From: Lactarius indigo
Lineage: Eukaryota; Basidiomycota; Agaricomycetes; Russulales; Russulaceae
Direction of reading: 5' to 3'
Length of the DNA stretch: 64,000 nucleotides
Assembly: GCA_025766275.1 (NCBI GenBank)
Contig: JAFKAC010000004.1
Location: 2,046,001-2,110,000, forward strand
In this document: in pieces, positions 22,924 through 34,054 of the stretch
Layout of the letters: the number at the start of each line of letters is the position of its first letter
Position numbering within the stretch: the stretch's first letter is position 1
Position numbers and translations under genes: made by a program
Notes under the pieces: model-generated
What the model saw: only the letters and a program-made list of their open reading frames with translations
What the model was told of the DNA's origin: nothing
Database searches by the model: none

Positions 22924-24959
22924 TTTATCTTGTAACGAGAAGGTGGGCGTGAAAAATCATTCTGCTTTGCAATTCTGGTGTGAAGGTGTGAAAAAACATT
23001 GGGGAAATTATCTCCGTATTCACACGACAGGATAAATATAATCGTGCGCACCGATTCTCACATGTTTGCGTGGATGACAGCGCAGCGTGATACCAGAACT
23101 ACCAGTATAGTGGTAGTAAAGAAGACGAGCCGGATGACCTCATAAAGGACCCGCTGCCGACTCGAATCTATGGATAGTTTTACCATTGGACTGTAGAGCC
23201 TGGTGCACATACACTCGCGCGTAATAATACTGTGCGAGTAAGGAACCGGAAGCAGAAAAAGCATTCCGGTAAGGAGTGTGACCATACACGAGAAGCCTTG
23301 CGGAAAGTGGTTATCAACCTCTGCGCCGCGGGGTCTGCACAAATCTTGGCACGAATGGTTCGCGAGACAAGGCCGAGAGAAGGGCACAGATACCGTTACG
23401 TGGGGAGGAAACCGGTATAAAGCCTGAGAGCAGAACTTTAGCCAGAAGTGCGACGTGTCAATGCGGCGTTGGGGTGTGACTTCGAGTTCGATACAGATCT
23501 GACAGCTGGGATCACGGCGACAGTGGGACAAAATCGAGGGTGGTATCTGATAAGATGAAAAACCGGTTCCAAGGGGGGATTTAAGGACGATCCCCCGTCG
23601 CGATAGTCGCACTTTGTGCATCAGGAACTCGGACTCCTGCCCGACAGCTCAGGTGCGCCGAAAAATAAGAATGGTAGCGCTCACTCTAACCCTTTGTAGC
23701 CTAAGCAACTTTGTTGAGAAGCAGTAAGAATTTAAGCGAAAAAAAAAAGGACAGGTAAAAGCCGCTTCATGACTCATAGTCATCGGCGTACTTGTCACTC
23801 GGTCCTCGGTTTATCCACTGTACTTTAATACACAAGCTATCAAGCTATCAAGAACCACCGGTCCAGTTATATCCTTGCGATAACACCCAGTGGATTCACC
23901 TTTCGTCTGAGACCGCCCTGACGTGGCTTTTGTATAAAGTACATTGAACTGATCGTCTCTTGCCCAAATCCTCGTCGTGAGATCTCTGTTGCAATGCTCG
24001 TGCTTCCCACGCTGATCGGCGGCAAGAGACTTCCCCCTGTTGGGGGTGTTCTTGGCGGCGTCCGCGCTCTCATTTCGATCAAGGGCACATCCGTCAACGC
24101 TTGGCGTCCGCTTTTTTTTTTTTTTTTGTTGGAACGAGGTGTCTACAAAGCTGTACCGGTAATCGATGACAGAATGCCTACCTAGTATCCGAACATCTGA
24201 GTACAGATCTGACATCAAGTGAGAGTGTTTAGTTTCGAAGTTGTACCATACGAAAATTGAAACAACCGTGTGAGTGTACGGGTCTCCAACCTCCTGTACT
24301 TCACCGTGCATAGCTGAATGACGACAAGTTATTTATCGCTCAGCTTCGGTATCGGCTTCCTCATACGGCAGCATGGTCGCCTGTAACGAGCATCACTCTG
24401 CTATCCATGACAATGAATATAGACTGTATTTTTCTCCAGAGCGTGCTGCAGAAGTTGCCATTACCAAACTCGCCTGTGAGCTTGATCAAGCTTTGGTACA
24501 AATTAATTTCTCGTGAGAAAGAATTTCAGCATGGTCACCAGAACACCCTTTCAGACTCAGCCCCCCTGTTTTTGGATTTCGCTGTAACAGCGCATCTAAC
24601 GATACTTCCTGCCTGAGGCAGAATGGTGGGATACAAAACGACCCGATTATTGGACTGCCCGTCGACCTGAAGCCCCGAGTTTGGAAATGGACCCTCAGTG
24701 CGACGCTGGACTCGGAACATGGCGTTCTGGCGAAATGCTGCTCATGGTCCCACTCGAGACCCAATTTCAAGCACGGTGTCCTGGCTATATCAAATACACG
24801 GTCGGACCCTTCCACTCTTGTCCTTAGCTCGGTTATTTCCAGGGCTGACGCAAATCGCAAATATTACCCCTCACAGCTTTAAGATTCCGCTATTAATTTT
24901 CTTGACAGGCCCTTTCATTCTTTGTTTGGCGTTCTTGAAGACCTGCTCGTAGTACTATC

Positions 24960-25650
24960 ACGGGTTGGGAGTTTCAAAACTTTTATCAAATCGCGAATAG
25001 AAAGACATCGACACCACCTTTTTCCAATTGGATTTTTGGAGCTGGTGTGATAATATATGAACTATCCCTCTGAAGTGTTTCCCTGGTAAAAGATGGGCGA
25101 TTGGTCGTGTCGGATGAAAGCCGGGCGTGAGGGTGCCAAAAGTTGGGAGTTTCAAAACTTTCGTCACGGATTGTCACGCTGACTCACACAGCCGATTGTG
25201 TCTCCGCTTGTATCACCAAGTACTGTTCTCGACATGATTGTATTATCTAAGCAGCGGGCTTTGAAATCTGATGGGTGTCGAGCACCAATTGTCACGCAAA
25301 TTCACACTTTCTTCTGTAGCTCTCCTCCTGTTGCTCTGAATGCCCTGAAACTTTGAATGTGACATTAATGATATGCATGTATGATATCCTGAAAGTTTTG
25401 TGGTTCCACGTTCAGTAACACATAAATCCGAGACTATTTTGGTCGGATTTTGGGTGTCACCCTATAATATGAGCAACATCGCAACACAAGCACAAATGGG
25501 ACTTCTTTATTTTTTCCGTGATCTGAAATTGAGTAGCATCTGGGTAGTTTGTCTAAGTAAAGATCAGTTGTTTTTCCGAATCGATCCCTTCAAAAGTTGT
25601 GATTTGAAACTCTCAACTGTTTTGAAACCCCTAACACGTGATAGTATGGT
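24960..25650. repeat. Region of short direct and inverted repeats (possible decayed element)
   Basis: TTGGGAGTTTCAAAACTTT occurs in direct orientation at about 24964 and again at 25143. An inverted relative with GAAACTCTCAACTGTTTTGA is near 25604-25623. A second direct pair is ATTGTCACGCTGACTCACAC near 25168 and ATTGTCACGCAAATTCACAC near 25288. No transposase reading frame is visible, so a non-autonomous or decayed element is an inference. Confidence 0.4.
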
Positions 25651-26411
25651 GTGTCCCCAACTTGTCTCCGAGTCGGGCTGTCACTGGCAGCCTTCCCCTT
25701 CCACTACAGATAAATGACTTCTGTTTACCTCAACGAACCAATCCAAGACCAATCCAAGAGAGCAGCCGGCTGACATGCCAATTAGATCCTGTGCGGTGTA
25801 CTTCAAGTTCTTCTCTGCCCGCGCCAAGACTGACGTAAGTTATATTTGGGGTGCAGCACCAGCAGAGTCTACGGAGTCTACGCCTTGCTCCTAGTATTCG
25901 GCGCCTTGCACTTCTCTTGCGGTTTGGCCTCAGATCGGTCTACAAGGGCGCAAAGTTGGAGGCGTTTCTCCGTAGTGCCCGCTTTTCTGTCTTCAGCGTG
26001 GAACGCATCCAAGATAACCAATAGTGGTTTCTATGTATTCCTTGGAGAAAGATATCTGCAGTCAATGGCCCAGATGCAGGCATCGTTCCACCCGGCAATT
26101 CTAGATCGGGAGGTGGTGCGCCAATAAAGTTTTTGTGCATAGCTTTGGACGTATTGCATCAAGTCATCAACACAGGGCTCGCAAGTGATCAATACGTCTC
26201 GTCGTCGTGTATTGTTATGGTCTGCTCAGAAACGCTGTCAACTACTTGATGTGCTCCCTATTTTGTAATCTGGGCCTGATGTGAGTATTACGATCTGTGA
26301 CGAAAGTCCGTAGGGGTTGTTGGTGATGAAGATAAGATAAAATGATATTTTTCTGATTACGCTACTGGCCAGTTTCCGTCGGGCGAAAGCTATCGGACGA
26401 ATTTTACAATG

Positions 26412-26420
26412 TCCGAGTCA
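26412..26420. promoter_or_regulatory. Gcn4/CPC1-type site upstream of HIS5
   Basis: GAGTCA at 26415-26420 is the reverse complement of TGACTC, the core bound by Gcn4/Cpc1, the amino-acid starvation activator. It lies about 60 bp before the HIS5 start codon. One six-base match can occur by chance, so this is a weak call helped only by the identity of the gene. Confidence 0.35.
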
Positions 26421-26479
26421 CTGCCCTGCCTCATTTCACTCGTACCACCAGAGGAGGTGTAGCGTCATTATCTCTTGCG

Positions 26480-27872
26480 ATGCCCATTATCGGTTTGGCA
26501 CCCTCTTCGACTCCAACTCGGCCAGCACACTTTAACATTGAACATGTGATTCGACCAAATATCCTGGCTCTGCATCCATATCGGTGTGCGAGGGATGACT
26601 ACTCCTCAGGAGTATTGCTGGACGCAAATGAAAATGCCCATGGTCATTCCATCTCTCCTTCCGAGGGTATTTCTCCTTCCAAAAAGCCTCAACCTAATGG
26701 GAATTCTCACATCGACACCGACACCGACACCGATCTTGACCCGATCCTCAGTCTCGACCTCCATCGTTACCCAGATCCTTCCCACCCAAAAATAAAAAGC
26801 CTTATAGCTGAAATGCGTGGACTTCCCTCTCCAGAACACGTCTTCCTTGGTGTTGGTTCAGACGAGGTCATAGACCTTCTTGTGCGCATCTGCGTCGCGC
26901 CTGGCCGCGAAAAGATTTTAATCACACCACCCACTTATGGAATGTACCCGGTATGCGCGCAAGTTAATGACGTTGGTATCACCAGGGTAAACCTTGAACT
27001 CTCTGCCGATGGCGGCGAGGGAGGAGAAAAGGGACGTTTCAGCCTGCGCGTAGACGAAGTACGTCTCGTTCTGGGATTCTATAGATGTCCTTTAACCACC
27101 AAGTAGGTGAAAAGGGCAATCGACGCGGATCCATCTATCAAACTAATCTTCTTGTGTTCACCGGGAAACCCCACCGGGACTCTAATCTCTCTGGGGTCCA
27201 TCCGAACCATTCTCGACTACGTACCGTTCAAAGGCATTGTAGTTGTAGATGAGGCATACATCGACTTCTCCGAACCTGGGAGCAGCGCCACAACGCTCGT
27301 CGCTGATTATGCGAACCTCTGTGTCATGCAGACGTTGAGCAAGAGCTTTGGGCTTGCAGCGATTCGGTACATACCGCTCTACCGTTTCTCTGACCGTTTC
27401 TCATCCACACCCACGCAGACTTGGCATAGCGCTCGCACAACCACCCCTCATCCAAGTCCTGTCGAATACCAAGGCGCCATATAACATCTCCACGCCAACA
27501 GCACACCTCGCGCTGCGCGCTTTGTCTCCCGCATCGCTCCGCACGATGAACGCAAACATCGAAAGGATCAAGGTGTCACGTGCGGCACTACTCTCCGACT
27601 TGCACGACTTGGGGTATTTAGGCCTCGGACGTGCTATCGGCGTGCAAGACGCAAACTTTATCCTGATTCCTGTGCTTTCGAGGGGGACTTCGGTGGCGGA
27701 TAGCGCGCGCGCACAGCGCGTGTACAAAGCCCTTGCGGAGGAGGACGGCGTGGTGGTACGTTACCGAGGAGGTGAACCTGGTTGCCCAGGGTGTCTGCGA
27801 ATCACCGTGGGGACCGAAGAGGACAATAAAATAGCCTTGGAGAAGTTGAAGAAGACATTAGAGAGGCTATGA
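26480..27872 (+). CDS. HIS5: Histidinol-phosphate aminotransferase
   Basis: PLP-dependent class I/II aminotransferase that makes histidinol phosphate from imidazole-acetol phosphate, with glutamate as amino donor, in histidine biosynthesis. Three exons (26480-27058, 27107-27366, 27419-27872) sum to 1293 nt, 430 residues. Family marks: RPNILALHPYRCARDDYSSG near the N-terminus, LLDANENAHG, the HRYPDP motif, GVGSDEVIDLL, TPPTYGMY, CSPGNPTGT, VVDEAYIDF, and the PLP lysine (about Lys272) in TLSKSFGLAAIR; VRYRGGEPGCPGCLRITVG supplies the Arg that binds the substrate carboxylate. A short Asp/Thr repeat (TDTDTDTD) lies in a variable loop. Confidence 0.95.
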
Positions 27873-28443
27873 GAGGCTAAAAGTTGGTTGGTATATGCTT
27901 CTAACCGCTATCCGCATTTATCAAGGGCAGCGGCGGCCGGCCGCCGAACAGCCTGGTACTAGGCAAGTTCCTAATATCGTCGGTCGTACGCAACCTAGAT
28001 GGACTCTATGATTTTTAGTCCTAGATAAGAATCCCTAGGCTCGTATAAGAACAAAACGGGTCGAGGGTACCGTACCCACATTCCAAGACGCGTAAGCACT
28101 TGAGCTTGTACTTGAGTCAGACTCGGAGTTGGTTGTCACAGGGAGTGTGTAGTCTCGTGACGCGGTGCACAGGTAATCACATGACAGGCGTACTTACGCG
28201 TCTTGCTATGTGTCTTGCTATGTGCTCAACATATGATATGCCCACAAAGGAGAGTCAAAGCCGAGATCGGTGGTATTCACTCCACTGTTACAGTCAGTGT
28301 TATCGTATTGCTACCGGTGGTCTGGTCGTTTTGAAGCCTAACTGAAGCCCTCAGACGACTTTTATCCAGTACCATAGATATATTAGGTCTTGATATGGGT
28401 TCTCACCTGTCTCCATCGTCTTTGCCAACCCTTCCTCACCAGC
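27873..28443. promoter_or_regulatory. Intergenic region and promoter of reductase-like copy A
   Basis: Contains a perfect 16-bp GC palindrome, CGGCGGCCGGCCGCCG, at 27931-27946, shortly after the HIS5 stop, and a direct repeat of CTTGCTATGTG near 28202-28225. The last bases before copy A resemble the sequence before copy B (30745-30780). No coding sequence is supported. Confidence 0.45.
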
Positions 28444-29361
28444 ATGAAAGTCTTACTCACAGGTGCAACTGGCGTTGGTCAGTTTTTAACCGTTTTTTTT
28501 AGTTACTCACTGTCAAACACTCACAACGCGACCGTACGGCACAGCTGGCCTTGGAATCTTACGCGTCCTTCTCTCTGACAATCGCGTTAGCCATGTCACC
28601 TATCTCGGCCGTCGCCCTCTCCCTCCATGGATTGTCCTCCCCGGTGGCGCCTCCGCTGCCGATAAATCCCCCACACACCCCAAACTTTCCACCATCGAGC
28701 ACAAGGACTTCCTAACCTATCCCCCCGCATTGAAAGAGAAGCTTGCAGAGCATGACGCTTGCATCTGGGCTTTGGGCACTTCGTCCATATGCATGTCTGA
28801 AGAAAAATACACAGAGATCACGGTGGGCTACCTCGATGCGTTGCTCGATGCCCTCAAAGAGTCCAGCGCCGGTACTGCAGAGAACCCGTTCCGAGTTGTG
28901 TTCATCAGCGGAATGTTCGTTGACCTGAAGGAGACCATCCGTGTACTATTTATACGTGTCAAGGTGCGGAACTGCTATGATGCCAGCCCTGACGTATTTC
29001 TAAAGGTCATGTATTGTAGGGACGTGCAGAGAATAACCTGATAAAGGCTGCAACGGAGTCTGGAGGTCGTCTTGAGGCAACCATTATGCGACTTGGCTAC
29101 TTCTTCCCATCTAAGGAGTATCCACAGGACACGCTCAACCAACGCAGTTTCAAGCTGCGTGTCGCCGACAAGTTCTTCTTCACGCCTCTTTCCTTATTTT
29201 GGCCAGCTCCTATGATATCTGTGGAACAAATCGGGCAATTTTCACTCGAGGCGGCACGGGGCAGGTGGGTGGGAAAAGGAGGCTTGATCTTTGAGAATAA
29301 GGAGATGAAGAAACTCCTGAAGACACCAAACGTGTCCAATCGTTCTGTGGAGGAGCTGTAA
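28444..29361 (+). CDS. NAD(P)-binding Rossmann-fold protein (atypical SDR), copy A
   Basis: Three exons (28444-28477, 28545-28963, 29020-29361), 795 nt, 264 residues. The N-terminus MKVLLTGATGVAGLGILRVL carries the GxxGxxG dinucleotide-binding motif, partly built across the first intron. The middle has WALGTSS and TVGYLDALLDAL, and the C-terminal half GRAENNLIKAA and IMRLGYFFPS, as in atypical short-chain dehydrogenases of the NmrA/HTATIP2-like kind. Substrate unknown. Compared with copy B, several conserved-looking residues differ (GMFVDLKETIRVLFIR against GTGADSKETSRVLFER; MRLGYF against MRPGYF), so this copy may be under weaker constraint although no stop breaks it. Confidence 0.85.
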
Positions 29362-29980
29362 TTACAGCTTGTATTCCATTTGCTTATCGGGCGTTCGTGT
29401 AACACTGCGGCTCCGTCGTTCTATCACGACAGTTACTATTTTCCCCGAGCCCTTATTGTGTGTTGGCCTTATGGAACCACGACACTGCATTACCAGCAAC
29501 CGCTCAGATGATGCTGTGACAAACATTTCCCGCTCGAGGGCAAGTCGTGTCCTCCATTTCCCAGTATTCTGTCCCACAAAGAAATGAGGACTGGACAAAG
29601 GTCCTTGTGCCCTTGTCATTTCCGGGTCATCCCAGTAATGGCTGGTAAGCACGGCGAATCTTGCGATCAACGGCAAAGCCCTATAATCCTTTGTTTCCAT
29701 GATGAAGTGTCATCCGTCACTCTTCCGCACCCCGTTTCCGCACTCGGTTCCAGTCCGATTTTACAAGGACCAGCATCAACCAAGGAACTATCGTTGTGCT
29801 GTGTGGTCGCACCAAGGATCGCACCTCGGCCTCAAGACCTTGGTTAGTCACAGTACTATGTAGTGAATGTGCGCAATCTTAGTAGAGTCGTTGGGTAGCG
29901 ATTGAGCGACATGAATTTGCAGGAATATAGACCCCTGGGCTGCCACTGATCCATCTTCTACATACATTAGTTCGTTTCGA
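29362..29980. repeat. Duplicated 3' flank of the reductase-like gene
   Basis: Matches the region after copy B (31697-about 32237) with gaps: both start with a TTGTATTC block, share CGTGTAACACTGC, and later CACCTGGGCTGC or CCCCTGGGCTGC, ending at TTCGTTTCGAG. This shows that the duplication unit included at least 0.5 kb downstream. No gene is visible. Confidence 0.6.
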
Positions 29981-29984
29981 GTTT

Positions 29985-30345
29985 GAGAGCATCACAGCCT
30001 GCGCAAAAAAAACTTGTAGCTAATGTTGCATACCACTTCTACGGTGTCCATCTCGCGAACTACTCCCTCAGCCACCACATGAAGTTCTGGCAGCTTGATG
30101 AGTCCGATAGCATGTGGCAGCTTGCGTATCTTGTGCATGGCAGACTAGACGGTACGTGGTCATTTCATGGCACATGACAGGGTGTATTTCCGGTCCCATG
30201 GTGCAGCAGTGACCTGTCGGTGGGCGCATCTGGAATTCGGTGCCGTCCTTGTAAGCGCGTCGTTACAAGGTGAAGGTCCAGGAAGGGACCAGCAGAAAAT
30301 ATTATGCCAGTTGCAAACAGAGTCTATATTGTCGAGGAGTTTGCA
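29985..30345 (+). pseudogene. Broken SEH1 (WD40 nucleoporin) fragment
   Basis: The DNA aligns along about 300 bp with exon 1 and the start of exon 2 of the intact gene at 35447-36969, including the intron between them. Shared peptides are FYGVHLA, FWQLDESDSMW and, after the intron position, AHPEFG-like WAHLEFGAVL. The copy lacks the start codon and the first 20 residues, has many replacements in WD-repeat positions (CSLDHRIK became YSLSHHMK), and ends without the rest of the gene. It cannot code for a WD40 protein. It sits directly at the end of the duplicated flank of copy A, so the junction probably marks the break point. Confidence 0.8.
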
Positions 30346-30780
30346 TAGTGATGTGCTACGTAGAGTCACGGTGTCCTTCAAGATGGATTCGGAAAAATAT
30401 TGAAACGGCTATCTTATCAACATTTTACTTTGCATCTTACATGGTGAAAATATGGTGAGAATACCGTGACTGGATAAAAAAGCTTTTTAGTTATACAATA
30501 GAACATCTCTAAAGGATTGTTACAACATAAATAACTATCCAGTGGTAGGTTACATAAAATCATACTTGACATCCTACAATAAAATACCCAATGGCACAGT
30601 GTTAATGGAGATAAAATCGATTACAACAATTATATAATTATTGAAGTATCACGTCAATTGACACCTGTAATCCAATTGTGCCACTTGCCATGCCTGAGTG
30701 ATTCGTACTATTCGGCGGCCTAGTTACTTACAGTGTGGGTTCTCCTTTGCCTTGACCTTTTCCGACCCTCCCTCGGCAGC
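30346..30780. other. AT-rich intergenic region and promoter of copy B
   Basis: Very AT-rich from about 30410 to 30680, with no coding potential. The last 40 bases resemble the sequence before copy A and lead into the start codon at 30781. Confidence 0.45.
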
Positions 30781-31696
30781 ATGAAAGTCTTACTCACAGG
30801 TGCTACTGGCGCTGGTCAGTTTTCAACCGTTTTCTAGTTACTTACCTTAAAACACTCACAACGTGTTTGTACGACACAGCTGGCCTCGGGGTCTTACGCG
30901 TCCTTCTCTCTGACAATCGCGTTAGCCATGTCACCTATCTCGGCCGTCGCCCTCTCCCTCCATGGATTGTTCTCCCCGGTGGCGCCTCTGTTACTGACAA
31001 ATCCCCCACACACCCGAAGCTTTCCACCATCGAGCACAAGGACTTCCTAACCTATCCCCCCGCATTGAAAGAGAAGCTTGTAGAGCATGACGCTTGCATC
31101 TGGGCTTTGGGCACTTCGTCTTTAGGCATGTCTGAAGAAAAATACACAGAGATCACGGTGGGCTACTTCAATGTGTTACTCGACGCACTCAAGGAGATGG
31201 GCGCCGGCACCGCTGAGAGTCCGTTCCGAGTTGTATTCGTCAGCGGAACGGGCGCAGACTCGAAAGAGACCAGCCGTGTACTGTTTGAACGTGTCAAGGT
31301 GCGGAACTGCTATGACGCCAGCCCTGACGTATTTCTAAAGGTCGTGTATTGTAGGGACGTGCAGAGAATAACCTGATAAAGGCTGCAAAGGAGTCCGGAG
31401 GTCGTCTTGAGGCAACCATTATGCGACCTGGCTACTTCTTCCCGTCTAAGGCGTATCCACAGGACGCGCTTAATCAACGCGATTTCAAGCTGCGTGTCGC
31501 CGACAAGTTACTCGGCGCACCCCTTTCCTTATTTTGGCCAGCTGGCATGATATCTGTGGAACAAATCGGGCAATTTTCACTCGAGGCGGCACGGGGCAGG
31601 TGGGTGGGAAAAGGAGGTTTGGTCTTTGAGAATAAGGAGATGAAGACACTTTTGAAAACCCTAAACGTGCCCAACCGTTCTCACGAGGAGCTGTAA
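30781..31696 (+). CDS. NAD(P)-binding Rossmann-fold protein (atypical SDR), copy B
   Basis: Three exons (30781-30814, 30880-31298, 31355-31696), 795 nt, 264 residues, exactly the exon lengths of copy A. MKVLLTGATGAGLGVL-like N-terminus with the GxxGxxG nucleotide-binding motif; WALGTSSLGMSEEKYTE; VVFVSGTGADSKETSRVLF; GRAENNLIKAAKESGG; IMRPGYFFPSKAYPQD. It keeps the residues expected of the family better than copy A and is probably the functional parent. Likely a cytosolic NAD(P)-dependent oxidoreductase or epimerase-like protein; substrate unknown. Confidence 0.88.
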
Positions 31697-34054
31697 TTCT
31701 GTTTTGTATTCTACCTACTTGTCGAGCGCTCGTGTAACACTGCCCTGTCATTTTATCACAACAGTCATTTTCCTCGAGCCCTCATCGTATGCTGGCTACT
31801 ACGGAATCATGACACTGCACTACCCACAATTGCTCTGACATTGTCGTGACAAACCCTACCCACTCGAGGACCATGTTCCTTCCCCAGTACCCTATCCCTC
31901 AAAGACCCTTGTGTTCGTATCATTTCTGAGTCTGTACCTCCCAGTGGTCGGTCACAGTTTCGGCAAGCATGAACGACGCATCGTGCGATCAATGGCAAAA
32001 ACCTATGACCCATTTGAATGGCTCAAGTGACTATCATCGAACGGTATGATCGGACCTCAGACCTTAGGTCACAGCGTGTACGATCTTGAGCAAAGTCGTT
32101 TTCGATCTTGAGGAAGCGACTGGGCGACATACAAAATTTGCGGGGATATAAACACCTGGGCTGCTGCCAATTCATTACATTAATGCAGACGGCCATCACG
32201 GCCATCTTACAACGTGGGATGGGTTCGTTTCGAGCGTGTTTTTCCATTTCTGGCCCATGAGTAGATCAAAAGTGAGGCAAAACGTGCTTGGATATTTTGC
32301 TCGAGCTAGCAGACTCGGTGCTCTGGCACGCACTGCATAGACCATTGCATGCATGGCAGAGGTGGCTGGATGTCTGCCGTTGACACTAACCCATGCGGCA
32401 TGGGGCGGCATGGCGTGTGGTGCGTTTGTCTCGCATTTTTCCGACCTGGTGTAAGGCACTGAATCCCCGCGCGGCAGACTCCGGGCGTTGTTGACCACCG
32501 TCAGGCCTGGGCCAGTAACCCTACCATCGCATCACTCGTAGGCTCAGCGTGTAGCGTGCATCGGGTGTGGGCAGTGGGAAGTCTCCTAACTCTGTTCAGC
32601 CAGGAGATTTTCAGGAGCGGTCATCGTGAACCTTGTGCGGATTACAGTTAAGTTTCATTTGGAAATTCACTGGCAAGCGCGCGTGTCCGGTGTACACCAC
32701 TCGACCGAACCAATCCCATAAATATTTCTGGAGTACTTTCGCGGTCATTAGGAGGCCACGCCATGCTCTTGGATACAACGCTCAGGTGACTCTCTCAAAT
32801 CTAGCCCTTTCAGTGTGTGTTCTTTATTCGCCTTGGGTTACCGTAAGACCCTAAATCTACCTCGCATATTTGGAGCTCGAATCAGTGAACACTACGGGTC
32901 TTCTAGGCTTCTGAACGAGGGCAGCTCCAGTACGGCCATGGCCAACCAACAACCACCTGCAGGCTCGGATTTCTGTGTGCGTAGAGTATTCAATGCGGAA
33001 ATGATGTTGTTCTTGAAATGGAACCCAACTTTGCTTTCACGGACCTTATTTACAGTAAGTGATTCGTGGCACGACTCATGCTAGGTGCAACACGGCCTCG
33101 TGTTATGGCAACATGTCAATTTTTTTTTGAGCCGCCGAAACTTTGAGCAACAACGTACAGCCGCCTGTGAGGAATGTTGGCTTGGCTTGCCTATTCGCGT
33201 CAAAGCACTGGTTGTATACGTCATTCGCACCCACAGCCCTCAAATGTGAAACGATAACTTGTCTACATTTGAGCACCCCAATCGCGTACATTGGATGGAA
33301 CGCTGCGACAAGCTCGCTATTTCAGTTGGGCAGATAGATGTACGGGAACTGTCTCTGGGTCTCGCAATTGACCTGCACATGCCGAATATGGTCCTGATTC
33401 TCCAACCCTTCGTCCCGGTTGAAGACCCAGATCTCCGTGATCACCTATTGTACTCCCTACTCCCGCGTTGCATAATTTCCTAGGCATTAGTGAGTATCTA
33501 GAGGAAGTCGTGGCCCGAATCGATGCTCTTTCAATCAGTTGATCTTTGAAAGTCCCACAGCTCTTCATTTACTGGCCCCAAGGAAAACTCTGCGCCACTC
33601 GATCGAGTGAAAATGAGCTCTGACGGCCCTCCCTCCTTGTCACTCTGCGTGTTAGTGCTTCGGTTGAGCTATGACCGTAACCGACTTGAGGGGCAGGATT
33701 CTCTTTTTTTTCAACAGCGAACAAACATGGGAGTCAATGTTCGATGAATGCCCACTATGGCCGTTCTGAGTCCATCATTATTCTATACAGTATTCGTAAA
33801 CTGGCTCTACATTCGATCCGGCGTGATTTTTATATGACAATTTACGCGACTAGTACTTGAGTGAGCCTCTGACATTACGCATTTTGAGTCCAACTCAAGA
33901 CCTCATTGTGAGAAAAATGTTCTAATTGAAATACATCACCGTGGTCGCCGGGACGAACTTAAGCCCGCCCTATCGTGCTTTCCTTTCTTTGTTCGAAATA
34001 GATAGTGATGGAGAAGAATACACACATCATCTAAACGACTGCCCTCGTAAACTT
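31697..34054. other. Gene-poor region after the tandem pair
   Basis: The first 540 bp repeat the flank of copy A. The remaining 1.8 kb have no supported gene. A short frame beginning MANQQPPAGSD at about 32938, followed by a GTAAGT donor-like site at 33055, could be a relic but has no homologue I recognise. Confidence 0.45.

Larger units (their letters stand above)
22924..26479. other. Long gene-poor region
   Basis: About 3.5 kb without a gene I can support. The longest open frame is on the minus strand at 23058-23621 (187 residues); it has no recognisable domain, and an iron-type GATA site lies inside it. At 24960-25650 short direct and inverted repeats suggest a decayed mobile element. Several T- and A-runs occur, for example near 24112-24127. 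Confidence 0.5.

Noticed and set aside
23058..23621. Minus-strand open frame of 187 codons.
   Set aside because: No domain, repeat or splice context; composition looks random. Left as unassigned.
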